A DNA stretch of 8,796 nt from Candidatus Pelagibacter sp. GTDB lineage: Bacteria; Pseudomonadota; Alphaproteobacteria; Pelagibacterales; Pelagibacteraceae. The translations under genes were made by a program, and so were the position numbers. The notes under the pieces are model-generated. The model saw only the letters and a program-made list of their open reading frames with translations. It had not been told where the DNA came from and ran no database searches. Of this stretch, positions 1 through 7,324 are shown in pieces. Location of the stretch: positions 1 to 8,796 of the forward strand of contig PAGZ01000003.1 of assembly GCA_002704625.1 (NCBI GenBank). The letters are read 5' to 3'. Within the stretch, counting starts at the first letter, position 1; the number at the start of each line of letters is the position of its first letter.

Positions 1-633
1 AAAGCTGCGTTAGAAAAAGTCTATTCTACTATTTCATCAGGTGGAAAAATTTTATTTATATCAACTAAAAAACAAGCATCAGAAGCAATAGCAGAACTTG
101 CAAATGAAACTGACCAATATTTTGTAAATTATAGATGGTTGGGTGGCATGCTTACAAACTGGGGAACAATATCTAATTCAATAAAAAAACTTGATAAAAT
201 AGAAACTGATTTAAAATCAGAAAATAGAGGTTTTACTAAAAAGGAATTATTAAAAATGAGTGTTCAGAGAGATAAATTGCAAAGATCACTTGGTGGAATA
301 TCAGCAATGAAAAAAATACCTGATCTAGTATTCATAATTGATACTAATTATGAGTCTCTTGCAATTAAAGAGTCCGTTAAACTAGGCATTCCAATAGTTG
401 CAATTCTGGATACAAATTCCAACCCGGATGGTATTGATTTTCCAATTCCTGGAAACGACGATGCAAGAAGATCTATAGATTTGTATTGCTCACTTTTAAA
501 AGAAACAATACTAAATGCTAAAAAAGAAGCACAACAAAGCACTGCAGATGATAAAGATACAAAAACTTTAGATATTGAAACTTCCAAACCAGAAAAATCT
601 AAAGAAGAAAAACTAGAAATAAAACTTAATTAA
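1..633 (+). CDS. rpsB: 30S ribosomal protein S2 (5'-truncated by window edge)
   Basis: This is the C-terminal 210 residues of ribosomal protein S2, a small-subunit protein that binds late in 30S assembly and helps anchor S1. Reading frame 1 is open from the first base, so the start lies upstream of the window; by comparison with E. coli S2 roughly 50-55 N-terminal residues are missing. Recognisable S2 blocks in the fragment are KILFISTKK (residues 16-24), [14 protein letters not shown] (41-54), the SLGGI block, and [26 protein letters not shown]. The last ~35 residues are a charged Lys/Glu-rich tail of a kind that varies freely in the family. The gene ends with tandem TAATAA stops. A TTG at 139 is an internal Leu codon within the RWLGG motif, not a start. 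The neighbour tsf is the classic S2 partner. Identification is very secure. Confidence 0.98.
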   Translation, partial: KAALEKVYSTISSGGKILFISTKKQASEAIAELANETDQYFVNYRWLGGMLTNWGTISNSIKKLDKIETDLKSENRGFTKKELLKMSVQRDKLQRSLGGISAMKKIPDLVFIIDTNYESLAIKESVKLGIPIVAILDTNSNPDGIDFPIPGNDDARRSIDLYCSLLKETILNAKKEAQQSTADDKDTKTLDIETSKPEKSKEEKLEIKLN

Positions 634-651
634 TAAACATAATTTTATTAC

Positions 652-655
652 AGGA
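652..655 (+). promoter_or_regulatory. Shine-Dalgarno site of tsf
   Basis: AGGA lies six bases upstream of the ATG at 662, inside the 28-bp rpsB-tsf spacer. It supports the chosen tsf start over the out-of-frame ATG at 657. It is one of only three good ribosome-binding sites in the window. Confidence 0.75.
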
Positions 656-661
656 AATGAA

Positions 662-1513
662 ATGAGTGATATAGAAAAAGTAAAACAATTAAGAAAATCT
701 ACAGGTGCAGGCTTTAAAGATTGTAATGCGGCATTGAAGGAGTCAAATGGTGATTTAGATAAGGCAGCTGAAATCTTGAGAGTAAAAGGTATAGCAAAGG
801 CTTCTAAAAAAATGTCCAGAAGTGCAACAGAAGGAGTAGTAGCTACCTCTGGTGACGAAAAAAAAATGTCTATAATTGAAGTTAATTGCGAAACAGATTT
901 TGTTGCAAAAAACGAGGATTTTATTAAGTTTGTAAAAGAATTAAGCGAATTAAATAATCACCACTCCTCAAATATTGAAGATTTAAAAAAATCTTTCATG
1001 AATAATAATAAAACTGTGGATGAAAATTTAGTTGCCTTAATAGCGAAAATTGGAGAAAAAATAACAATTGGGAGAGCAAAAACTTTAGCTGAAAAAAACT
1101 CAAGGAATTTTGCTTATCAACATTCAGTAATTAAAGATAATGTATCAAAATTAATAGTAATTGTATCTTTGAATACTATTGAGAAATCTGATAAAATTAA
1201 CTTATTTGGAAAACAATTATCAATGCATGTTGCAGCATCAAATCCTATAGCGCTAAATGCAGATCAGATCGATCAAGAAATAATAAATAAAGAGATCAAT
1301 TTAATAGAGGAAGAATTGAAAAATTCTGGCAAACCTGATGATATAGCAAAGAAAATTAGTTTAGGGAAAATTAATAAATTTAAAGAAGAAAATAGTTTGA
1401 TGTCGCAAGATTGGGTAATGGAACCAAAAATGAAAGTTAAGGATGTTATTAAAAACTTAGAAATTTCTAATTTACACATTAATAATTTTATTAGACTAAA
1501 AATAGGTGAGTAA
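662..1513 (+). CDS. tsf: Elongation factor Ts
   Basis: EF-Ts is the cytoplasmic guanine-nucleotide exchange factor that releases GDP from EF-Tu. The 283-residue length matches the usual ~280-300. The N-terminal UBA-like domain (about residues 1-55) carries the family signature around [16 protein letters not shown] (10-25). The TDFVAKN motif follows at 78-84; Asp79-Phe80 correspond to the E. coli Asp80-Phe81 pair that intrudes into the EF-Tu nucleotide pocket. The protein ends with the typical C-terminal block closing in IRLKIGE. The start is fixed by an AGGA site and by the family N-terminus. It follows rpsB after 28 bp, the conserved rpsB-tsf pair. Its stop (TAA, 1511-1513) shares a base with the frr start. 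In most proteobacteria pyrH comes next; here it does not. Confidence 0.98.
   Translation: MSDIEKVKQLRKSTGAGFKDCNAALKESNGDLDKAAEILRVKGIAKASKKMSRSATEGVVATSGDEKKMSIIEVNCETDFVAKNEDFIKFVKELSELNNHHSSNIEDLKKSFMNNNKTVDENLVALIAKIGEKITIGRAKTLAEKNSRNFAYQHSVIKDNVSKLIVIVSLNTIEKSDKINLFGKQLSMHVAASNPIALNADQIDQEIINKEINLIEEELKNSGKPDDIAKKISLGKINKFKEENSLMSQDWVMEPKMKVKDVIKNLEISNLHINNFIRLKIGE
1504..1509 (+). promoter_or_regulatory. Shine-Dalgarno site of frr inside the end of tsf
   Basis: AGGTGA matches the downstream half of the full anti-SD complement (TAAGGAGGTGATC). Aligned that way, its AGG sits six bases before the ATG at 1513. It is embedded in the last codons of tsf, so frr has its own initiation signal despite the one-base TAATG overlap. 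Confidence 0.65.
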
Positions 1514-2064
1514 TGTTTGAGGAGTCAAAATACAATAATAAAATGTCAAAAACTTATGAAGTTTTTCAAAGTGAACTAAGCTCATTAAGAACAGGAAGAG
1601 CAAATGCAGGCATGTTAGATATTGTGAAAGTTGATGTTTATGGTCAAAAATTGCCAATCAATCAATTAGGCAGCATTACAACACCTGAACCTAGAAGTAT
1701 AAATATACAGGTTTGGGATACAAATAATGTAGCCCTTATAGACACTGCGATTAAAAAGTCAGAGTTAGGGCTAAATCCACAGATAGATGGACAATTAATT
1801 AGATTGCCTGTGCCTGATCTAAGTGAAGAGAGAAGATCTGAGATAAAGAAAATAATTAAATCCATGGGCGAAAAGTGTAAAGTTTCAATTAGAAATATAA
1901 GAAGAGAAGCCAATGACGAATTAAAAAAATTACTTAAAGATAAAGAAATTTCAGAAGATGAAGTAAAAAAAAACGAAAAAATTATTCAAGATCATACCGA
2001 CAATCAAATAAAAGTTATAGATGATAGAGTATCATCGAAAGAAAAAGAAATAATGACAATATGA
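1513..2064 (+). CDS. frr: Ribosome recycling factor
   Basis: RRF is the cytoplasmic factor that, with EF-G, splits the post-termination ribosome. It has 183 residues (family ~185). Signatures are LRTGRAN (25-31) at the end of the first helix, PEPRSINIQVWD (58-69) in the small domain II, LNPQIDGQLIRLPVPDL (87-103), SEERR (104-108) and IRNIRREANDELKK (127-140); Arg130 aligns with the functionally important Arg132 of E. coli. The C-terminal helix ends in KEKEIM. The start overlaps the tsf stop (TAATG) and has an AGGTGA site, so this is a native junction even though pyrH, the usual gene before frr, is absent. The frr stop overlaps the uppS start as ATGA. Confidence 0.98.
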   Translation: MFEESKYNNKMSKTYEVFQSELSSLRTGRANAGMLDIVKVDVYGQKLPINQLGSITTPEPRSINIQVWDTNNVALIDTAIKKSELGLNPQIDGQLIRLPVPDLSEERRSEIKKIIKSMGEKCKVSIRNIRREANDELKKLLKDKEISEDEVKKNEKIIQDHTDNQIKVIDDRVSSKEKEIMTI

Positions 2065-2744
2065 ATTCACCTAAACATGTAGCCATAATTATGGATGGCA
2101 ATGGAAGATGGGGAATAAAAAAAATAAAATCTAGAAATTATGGGCACAGTCAGGGAGTAAAAAATGTCGAAAAAATTATTAATACTGCAATAAAATTAAA
2201 TATAAAATATTTAACTTTATATACCTTCTCAACAGAAAACTGGAAAAGACCAAAAAAAGAAATTAGATTTTTAATATTACTTTTAGAGAAATATATTGAC
2301 CAACAGTTAGATAATTTTCATAAAAAAAAAGTCAAACTAAAAATAATAGGAAATATTAATAAGTTCCCTAAATCTTTGAAAAAAAAATTACGTGCTGCTG
2401 AGCTTAAAACAAAAAATAATTACAAATTATATGTAAATATTGCCTTAAATTATGGTTCTAAAGAAGAAATTGTAAGTACAGTAAAAAAATTAAATATATT
2501 GATGCTTCCAGTTAATGAAAAAAATATATCAAATCATTTATATACAAAAAATATACCTGATCCAGAAATATTAATTAGAACAGGAGAAACGTATAGGTTA
2601 AGTAATTTTCTTTTATGGCAGTTATCTTATACTGAAATTTTTTTTGTAAAAAAACTTTGGCCAGATTTTAATAAAAATGATTTTAAAAAAGTCATTATAA
2701 AATTTAATAAAATTAGACGAAATTTTGGAGCTATAAATGAGTAA
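2061..2744 (+). CDS. uppS: Undecaprenyl diphosphate synthase (cis-prenyltransferase)
   Basis: UppS condenses IPP units onto farnesyl-PP to make the C55 lipid carrier for peptidoglycan and other envelope glycans. It has 227 residues, slightly shorter than E. coli (253). Family motifs: HVAIIMDGNGRWG (6-18) with the Mg-binding Asp12, GHSQG (28-32), TFSTENWKRP (55-64), and IRTG...RLSNFLLWQLSYTE (172-192) with Arg173, Arg179, Ser181 and Glu192 at conserved substrate or metal positions, then LWPDF (199-203). One oddity: the usual RTGGExR reads RTGETYR here, so the conserved Glu two residues before the second Arg is replaced by Thr. There is no clear SD; the ATGA overlap with frr suggests coupled re-initiation. 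It is followed by cdsA with an 8-bp overlap. Confidence 0.97.
   Translation: MNSPKHVAIIMDGNGRWGIKKIKSRNYGHSQGVKNVEKIINTAIKLNIKYLTLYTFSTENWKRPKKEIRFLILLLEKYIDQQLDNFHKKKVKLKIIGNINKFPKSLKKKLRAAELKTKNNYKLYVNIALNYGSKEEIVSTVKKLNILMLPVNEKNISNHLYTKNIPDPEILIRTGETYRLSNFLLWQLSYTEIFFVKKLWPDFNKNDFKKVIIKFNKIRRNFGAINE
2727..2730 (+). promoter_or_regulatory. Shine-Dalgarno site of cdsA inside the end of uppS
   Basis: GGAG sits six bases before the cdsA ATG at 2737, within the last uppS codons. It supports that start for a gene that overlaps its neighbour by 8 bp. Confidence 0.7.
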
Positions 2745-3387
2745 TTTTTCAAAGAGAGTTTTGACTTCTTTTTTTCTTATAATTTTGCTTTATTTGTCAT
2801 TTGTTAATATTTTTTTTATGTCATTCTTTATAATAATAGTAACTTTTTTTGCATTACTAGAATTTAATGATATTTTAAATAGAATTTTCGTTAAGAATTT
2901 ATCTAAATTTACATCATTCTTTTTATCGTTAATTTATCTTACTTTTTTCTCTCTAATCATATTACTTCATTTAATACCATTATTTGAAACTAAAAAAGTC
3001 TCACTTCTTTTTATAATACTGTTATGTATATCAACAGATATTGGGGGTTATATTTTTGGAAAGACAATTGGTGGTAAAAGATTAACCAAAATTAGCCCAA
3101 ACAAAACATATGCAGGTTCTGCAGGTTCATTTATTGTATCTGTAGTAATTGGAATATTATTTTTAAATAGTTATCATGAATATATAACAATTTATTTAAA
3201 TGAAATTATATTTATTTTACTTATTTCTGCATTTTCGCAGATAGGCGATTTAGCAATTTCTTATTTAAAAAGAAAAGCAAATATAAATGACACCGGATCA
3301 TTTTTACCAGGACATGGGGGCGTTCTAGACAGAATTGATGGGATTTTGTTAGCTGTACCGGTTGGATTAATACTTATTTCTATCTAA
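2737..3387 (+). CDS. cdsA: Phosphatidate cytidylyltransferase (CDP-diglyceride synthase), short form
   Basis: CdsA makes CDP-diacylglycerol from phosphatidate and CTP at the inner membrane, the branch point of phospholipid synthesis. The protein has 216 residues, clearly shorter than E. coli CdsA (285); the shortening is in the N-terminal membrane segments. Hydrophobic, Phe/Ile/Leu-rich segments lie at about 9-26, 28-42, 58-80, 88-102, 129-145, 154-170 and 201-216. Conserved blocks: DIGGYIFGKTIGGKR (101-115), SPNKTYAG (120-127), QIGDL (168-172), and the C-terminal signature SYLKR..N-D-T-G..PGHGGVLDRID (175-201). In that signature the PROSITE-style K-D is N184-D185, a departure from consensus. 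The start is backed by a GGAG site. The TAA stop abuts the dxr ATG. Function is likely retained since the Asp and GHGG residues are intact. Confidence 0.93.
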   Translation: MSNFSKRVLTSFFLIILLYLSFVNIFFMSFFIIIVTFFALLEFNDILNRIFVKNLSKFTSFFLSLIYLTFFSLIILLHLIPLFETKKVSLLFIILLCISTDIGGYIFGKTIGGKRLTKISPNKTYAGSAGSFIVSVVIGILFLNSYHEYITIYLNEIIFILLISAFSQIGDLAISYLKRKANINDTGSFLPGHGGVLDRIDGILLAVPVGLILISI

Positions 3388-4557
3388 ATGAAAAAAAATT
3401 TATTTTTGTTGGGTTCTACTGGATCAATAGGTCAATCAACTTTGAAAGTAGTAAAAAATAATAAAACCAAAATACAAATAACACTCCTTACAACAAATAA
3501 AAATATTAAAAAATTATATAATCAAGCAGTAACCTTTAATGTAAAAAATGTAGTAATTTTTGATCATATTGAATCTAGCAAATATCAACAAAAATTTTAT
3601 CGTAAAAATATAAATGTTTTTTATAATTTAGAAGATGCCCTCAAAAAGATAAAAAAAAAAGCAGATGTAACAATTAATGCAATTTCTGGTATCGATGGTT
3701 TAAAACCGACTATTCAAATTATTAAGTATTCAAAAATGTTAGCAATTGCAAACAAAGAGTCAATTGTATGTGGTTGGAAATTTATTAAAAAAGAGTTGAA
3801 CAAAAATAATGTAAATTTTATCCCTTTAGACTCTGAACACTTTTCAATATGGTCTTTAATAAAAAATGAAAATAATCAAAATATTAAAAAAATATACTTA
3901 ACTGCATCGGGTGGTCCTTTTTTAAATAAAAAATTAAGTTCAATAAAAAATGTAAAGCCTAAATTTGCTTTAAAACATCCAAACTGGAAAATGGGAAAAA
4001 AAATATCAATAGACTCTGCAACAATGATGAATAAAATTTTTGAAGTGATAGAGGCGAAAAAAATATTTAATTTAAATATTAACAAATTTGACATACTAAT
4101 TCATCCTAAATCATACATACATGCTATTGTTCATTTTAAAAAAGGACTTACTAAACTTTTAGCTCATGATACAACAATGGAAATTCCTATACTAAACGTA
4201 CTGTGTGGCGAAAATGAAAAATTTAATTTTAAGGATAAAGATTTAAATTTATCTAAATTAAATGGTAAAAATTTTTTTAAACCAAATCAAAGAAATTTTC
4301 CATTATTAAAAATATTAAAATATAATTTCAATGATACTTTTTTTGAGATTATTTTAATTTCTATTAATGATTATTTAGTTAAAAGTTACATAAATAATCG
4401 TATTTCATATATTTCATTACATAAACAAATGATAAAACTATTAAAAAAACCTTATTTTACTAAATATTATAAGATTTCTCCAAAGAATATAAATGAAATA
4501 AAATCTATGGTAGATAAAGTAAATAATTACCTCAAAATAAACAAATTTATTGATTGA
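3388..4557 (+). CDS. dxr: 1-deoxy-D-xylulose 5-phosphate reductoisomerase
   Basis: Dxr converts DXP to 2-C-methyl-D-erythritol 4-phosphate with NADPH, the committed step of the MEP isoprenoid pathway, which supplies IPP for UppS. It has 389 residues (E. coli 398). The NADPH-binding loop GSTGSIGQST is at 9-18, NAISGIDGL at 97-105, ANKES at 121-125. Metal ligands are Asp148 and Glu150 (LDSEH) and Glu219 in MMNKIFEVIEA (213-223). TASGGPF is at 172-178, the active-site flap HPNWKMG at 197-203, and HPKSYIHAIV at 239-248. The C-terminal domain is divergent and Lys/Asn-rich; the usual NAANE block is recognisable only as SIND (325-328). It directly abuts cdsA (TAAATG) and lacks a visible SD. The usual next gene, rseP, is missing. 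A ten-A run lies in codons 88-91. Confidence 0.97.
   Translation: MKKNLFLLGSTGSIGQSTLKVVKNNKTKIQITLLTTNKNIKKLYNQAVTFNVKNVVIFDHIESSKYQQKFYRKNINVFYNLEDALKKIKKKADVTINAISGIDGLKPTIQIIKYSKMLAIANKESIVCGWKFIKKELNKNNVNFIPLDSEHFSIWSLIKNENNQNIKKIYLTASGGPFLNKKLSSIKNVKPKFALKHPNWKMGKKISIDSATMMNKIFEVIEAKKIFNLNINKFDILIHPKSYIHAIVHFKKGLTKLLAHDTTMEIPILNVLCGENEKFNFKDKDLNLSKLNGKNFFKPNQRNFPLLKILKYNFNDTFFEIILISINDYLVKSYINNRISYISLHKQMIKLLKKPYFTKYYKISPKNINEIKSMVDKVNNYLKINKFID
3651..3660. repeat. A10 homopolymer tract within dxr
   Basis: Ten consecutive A bases encode part of a Lys-rich stretch (KIKKKAD, residues 87-93 of Dxr). It is the longest pure A run I see in the window, and the reading frame through it is intact. 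Such tracts are prone to replication or transcription slippage and to indel errors in sequencing. Confidence 0.9.
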
Positions 4558-4561
4558 ATTA

Positions 4562-6811
4562 ATGAATAAAACATTATTTAAATTTTTTTGTTTGCTAACT
4601 TTTTTTTTGGGATTTTTTTCAAAATCTATTTATGCCGAAAAATACCAGAGCATAATTCTCAAAGGTAATGAAAGACTTTCTTACGAAACTGTAATTATGT
4701 TTTCAAATTTAGATATTAACAGTGATATTGATCAAAATCAATTAAATGAAGTAATTAAAAAATTATATCAAACTAATTATTTTAAGGATGTAAAAATATT
4801 TTCAGATAATAAAAATTTAATAATCGAGGTTATTGAAAATCCTATAATACAATCAATTAAAATTACTGGTGTAAAAAACAAAGAGCTTTTAAAAAGGCTC
4901 AATGATATAACTAAAAAAAGTGAAAAATACCCTTTTTTATTAAATAATGTAAATAAAGAAAAAAACTTTCTTTTAAATACTGTTAGAGCAAATGGTTTCT
5001 ATTTTTCAGAACTAAAAGTAAATATTATTAGAAATGAAAATAATTCTATTGAGATATTTTACAATTTTGATTTAGGTGAAAGGGCTATAATTAAAAAAAT
5101 CAATTTTAACGGTAACAATGTTTTTAAAGACTCGAAATTAAGAAATATAATAAAATCAGAGGAGGGTAAGTTTTGGAAGATAATTACATCCAATAAGTAC
5201 TTAGATGAGAGAAGGGTCGAATTAGATGAAAGTTTATTGAAAAGATATTATGAAAATAAAGGCTTTTACAATGTAAAAATTAAGTCAACATTTGCAAAAA
5301 ACATCAATAATCAATATTTCGATTTGAATTTTAATATTTCAGAGGGTAAAAAGTTTTTCTTTAAAAATGTAAGTATTCAACTTGATGATAAGTTTAAACC
5401 TGAGAATGTTAAAAAAATTAATAAATTAATTAAAAAATTAAATGGTGAACAATTCTCCCGTAAAACCCTTAATGATGTTTCAAAAAAAATTGATAAAATT
5501 TCAATAAAAGAAGAATATGTTTTTTTAAATACGAAGTATAATCTTGTAATCCTAGAAAATAACCAATTAAATGTAGAGTTTATATTTGAAAACATTGAAA
5601 AAACTTATATTGATCAAATTAATGTTTTTGGAAATTTTATTACTGAAGAAAAAGTTATCAGAAACTCATTAATTGTAGATGAAGGTGATGCATTTAATGA
5701 ATTGTTATTTAAAAGATCTATTGATAAAATAAAATCAAAAAGAATTTTTAGGTCTATAAAATCTGAAATCAAAACTGCTAACTTTGATAAACAAAAAAAA
5801 ATTATTGATATTACTGTTGAAGAAAAGCCCACAGGTGAAATTTTTGCTGGTGCAGGAACAGGTACATCGGGCGCAACAATTACTGCAGGTATTACGGAGA
5901 GCAATTATGCTGGAAAAGGAATTAAACTATTAACAAACTTATCATTATCTGAAAATGAAATAAAAGGAAAATTTTCTGTTGTAAATCCTAATTTCAAAAA
6001 TTCAGATAGATCTTTAAATACAGTATTGGAAAGCACTAGTTCTGACTTTTTAAATACAGGTGGTTTTAAAACTTCAAGAACTGGATTTAGTATCGGGACA
6101 GGATTTCAGCAATATGATGATTTCTTTATAAATATTGATTTATCTACCTATTATGAAAAACTAGAAACATCTTCAACTGCATCAGATTATAAAAAAAAAC
6201 AAGAGGGAGATTACTTAGAAAATTTATTTACCTATAATTTAACACTAAATAAATTAGATCAAAATTTTCAACCTAGTGATGGATATAAAATAAACCTTAA
6301 ACAAGTGCTACCTTTGTACTCTGATGATTTATCAATAGAAAATACTCTGAATTTATCAAAATATCACTCTATTTCAGATAACCTCATACTTTCAGGAAAA
6401 TTTTTTTTCAAGTCTGTAAATTCAATAGATGATCATGCTAGAGTATCTAGAAGAGTATATATACCTTCAAGTAAATTAAGAGGCTTTGAAGCTGGTCGTT
6501 TTGGTCCAAAAGACGGAGATGAATATGTTGGTGGAAATTTTGGCTCAGCAGTCAATTTTAATACAACATTACCCAATATTCTAAGTGAAAATGAAAATGT
6601 TGATCTAAGCTTGTTTTTAGATGCTGCAGCACTTTGGGAGGTTGATTATGATAGCTCATTAGAGTCAAGAAAGATAAGATCAGCAACAGGTGTATCGGTA
6701 AATTGGTTTACAGTTATAGGACCATTATCTTTTTCATACGCAATACCTCTAAGCTCTGAACCTAGCGATAACACTGAGTCTTTTAGATTTAGAATAGGCA
6801 CATCTTTTTAA
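4562..6811 (+). CDS. bamA: Outer membrane protein assembly factor BamA
   Basis: BamA is the Omp85-family core of the BAM complex, which folds and inserts beta-barrel proteins into the outer membrane. I chose the ATG at 4562 (749 residues) over the upstream in-frame TTG at 4550, because it gives a clean signal peptide: Lys-containing start, Phe/Leu-rich core, predicted cleavage after Ala25 (SIYA|EK). Five POTRA domains follow at about 28-95, 96-173, 175-265, 266-346 and 347-422. The POTRA5/barrel junction is near EEKPTG (420-425). The C-terminal 16-strand barrel covers about 425-749, has the diagnostic RGF of loop 6 (640-642, LRGFEAGRFGP) and ends in a terminal Phe (FRIGTSF). E. coli BamA is 810 residues, so this is a compact version. 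It starts four bases after the dxr stop with no SD, and its stop abuts skp. rseP, the common upstream neighbour, is absent. Confidence 0.96.
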   Translation: MNKTLFKFFCLLTFFLGFFSKSIYAEKYQSIILKGNERLSYETVIMFSNLDINSDIDQNQLNEVIKKLYQTNYFKDVKIFSDNKNLIIEVIENPIIQSIKITGVKNKELLKRLNDITKKSEKYPFLLNNVNKEKNFLLNTVRANGFYFSELKVNIIRNENNSIEIFYNFDLGERAIIKKINFNGNNVFKDSKLRNIIKSEEGKFWKIITSNKYLDERRVELDESLLKRYYENKGFYNVKIKSTFAKNINNQYFDLNFNISEGKKFFFKNVSIQLDDKFKPENVKKINKLIKKLNGEQFSRKTLNDVSKKIDKISIKEEYVFLNTKYNLVILENNQLNVEFIFENIEKTYIDQINVFGNFITEEKVIRNSLIVDEGDAFNELLFKRSIDKIKSKRIFRSIKSEIKTANFDKQKKIIDITVEEKPTGEIFAGAGTGTSGATITAGITESNYAGKGIKLLTNLSLSENEIKGKFSVVNPNFKNSDRSLNTVLESTSSDFLNTGGFKTSRTGFSIGTGFQQYDDFFINIDLSTYYEKLETSSTASDYKKKQEGDYLENLFTYNLTLNKLDQNFQPSDGYKINLKQVLPLYSDDLSIENTLNLSKYHSISDNLILSGKFFFKSVNSIDDHARVSRRVYIPSSKLRGFEAGRFGPKDGDEYVGGNFGSAVNFNTTLPNILSENENVDLSLFLDAAALWEVDYDSSLESRKIRSATGVSVNWFTVIGPLSFSYAIPLSSEPSDNTESFRFRIGTSF

Positions 6812-7324
6812 ATGAGACGATTGTTATTTTTTTTTATTTTTATGGTAACTTTAGTACCAAATTCATATAGTAAAATAGTTTACATTGATATTAATTTAGT
6901 ACTTAATCAGTCTGAAATAGGTAAAATTCTTAATGATTATATAAATAGCAAAAATAATGAAAATACTTTAAAATATAAAAAAGTTGAGGCAGTATTATTA
7001 AATAAAGAAAAATCCCTTATAGCTCAACAAAATATACTTGATGAAGGGGAATTTAAAAAAAAATTGAATCTATTGTCTGAGGAAATTAAAAATTTCAGAA
7101 AAGATAAAAAGCAATCTCTTGAAAATCTAAATAATATCAAAATAGAAAATACAAAAAAAATCTTAAGCTTTTTAAACCCTATTATAACAAATTATGTTGA
7201 TAAGAATTCAATTTCTTTAGTTATTCCAAAAAAAAATATTGTTGTTGGAAAAACAGATTTAGATATAACAAATAAAATTATTAGTTTATTGAATGATCAA
7301 AAAAATATATTAAATTTAAAATGA
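6812..7324 (+). CDS. skp: Skp/OmpH-family periplasmic chaperone
   Basis: Skp-like proteins are trimeric periplasmic holdases that carry unfolded outer-membrane proteins to the BAM complex. The 170-residue protein has a Phe-rich signal peptide (residues 1-20, likely cleaved after SYS before KIVYID). The OmpH N-terminal pattern IVYIDINLVLNQSEIGK (22-38) begins the mature part, followed by a long Lys/Glu/Asn-rich region (about 40-130) that looks helical and coiled-coil, matching the Skp tentacles. The C-terminal part (about 130-165, with SLVIPKKNIVVGKTDLDIT) returns to the small beta body, as in OmpH proteins. Sequence conservation is low, so recognition rests on architecture, the N-terminal motif and position directly after bamA and before lpxD, the family's classic place. 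It abuts bamA (TAAATG) and overlaps lpxD as ATGA; no SD is visible. Confidence 0.85.
   Translation: MRRLLFFFIFMVTLVPNSYSKIVYIDINLVLNQSEIGKILNDYINSKNNENTLKYKKVEAVLLNKEKSLIAQQNILDEGEFKKKLNLLSEEIKNFRKDKKQSLENLNNIKIENTKKILSFLNPIITNYVDKNSISLVIPKKNIVVGKTDLDITNKIISLLNDQKNILNLK

Noticed and set aside
348..587. Minus-strand open frame opposite rpsB
   Set aside because: It lies wholly antisense to a conserved S2 coding region, has no recognisable domain or SD, and shows the Ser/Leu/Ile/Phe-rich composition expected from the complement of AT-rich coding DNA.
139..633. A separate ORF starting with TTG at 139
   Set aside because: The same frame is open and S2-like back to base 1; the TTG is the Leu of the RWLGG motif, so this is the inside of rpsB.
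634..661. Possible promoter or small RNA in the rpsB-tsf spacer
   Set aside because: The 28 bp hold the tsf ribosome-binding site and AT-rich filler; there is no room for a full -35/-10 pair with leader, and no stem-loop is evident.
1273..1913. Minus-strand open frames opposite tsf (1273-1479) and frr (1662-1913)
   Set aside because: Both are antisense shadows of strongly conserved genes, with no family motif and no supporting signals.
3876..4094. Minus-strand open frame opposite the dxr active-site region
   Set aside because: The opposite strand encodes the conserved TASGGPF, HPNW and MMNK blocks of Dxr; the complement has no independent support.
5377..5904. Minus-strand open frames opposite bamA (5377-5595, 5614-5904)
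   Set aside because: They are antisense to POTRA4, POTRA5 and the start of the barrel; the repeated Val/Pro/Ala pattern in one is the complement of the Gly/Thr-rich barrel strand.
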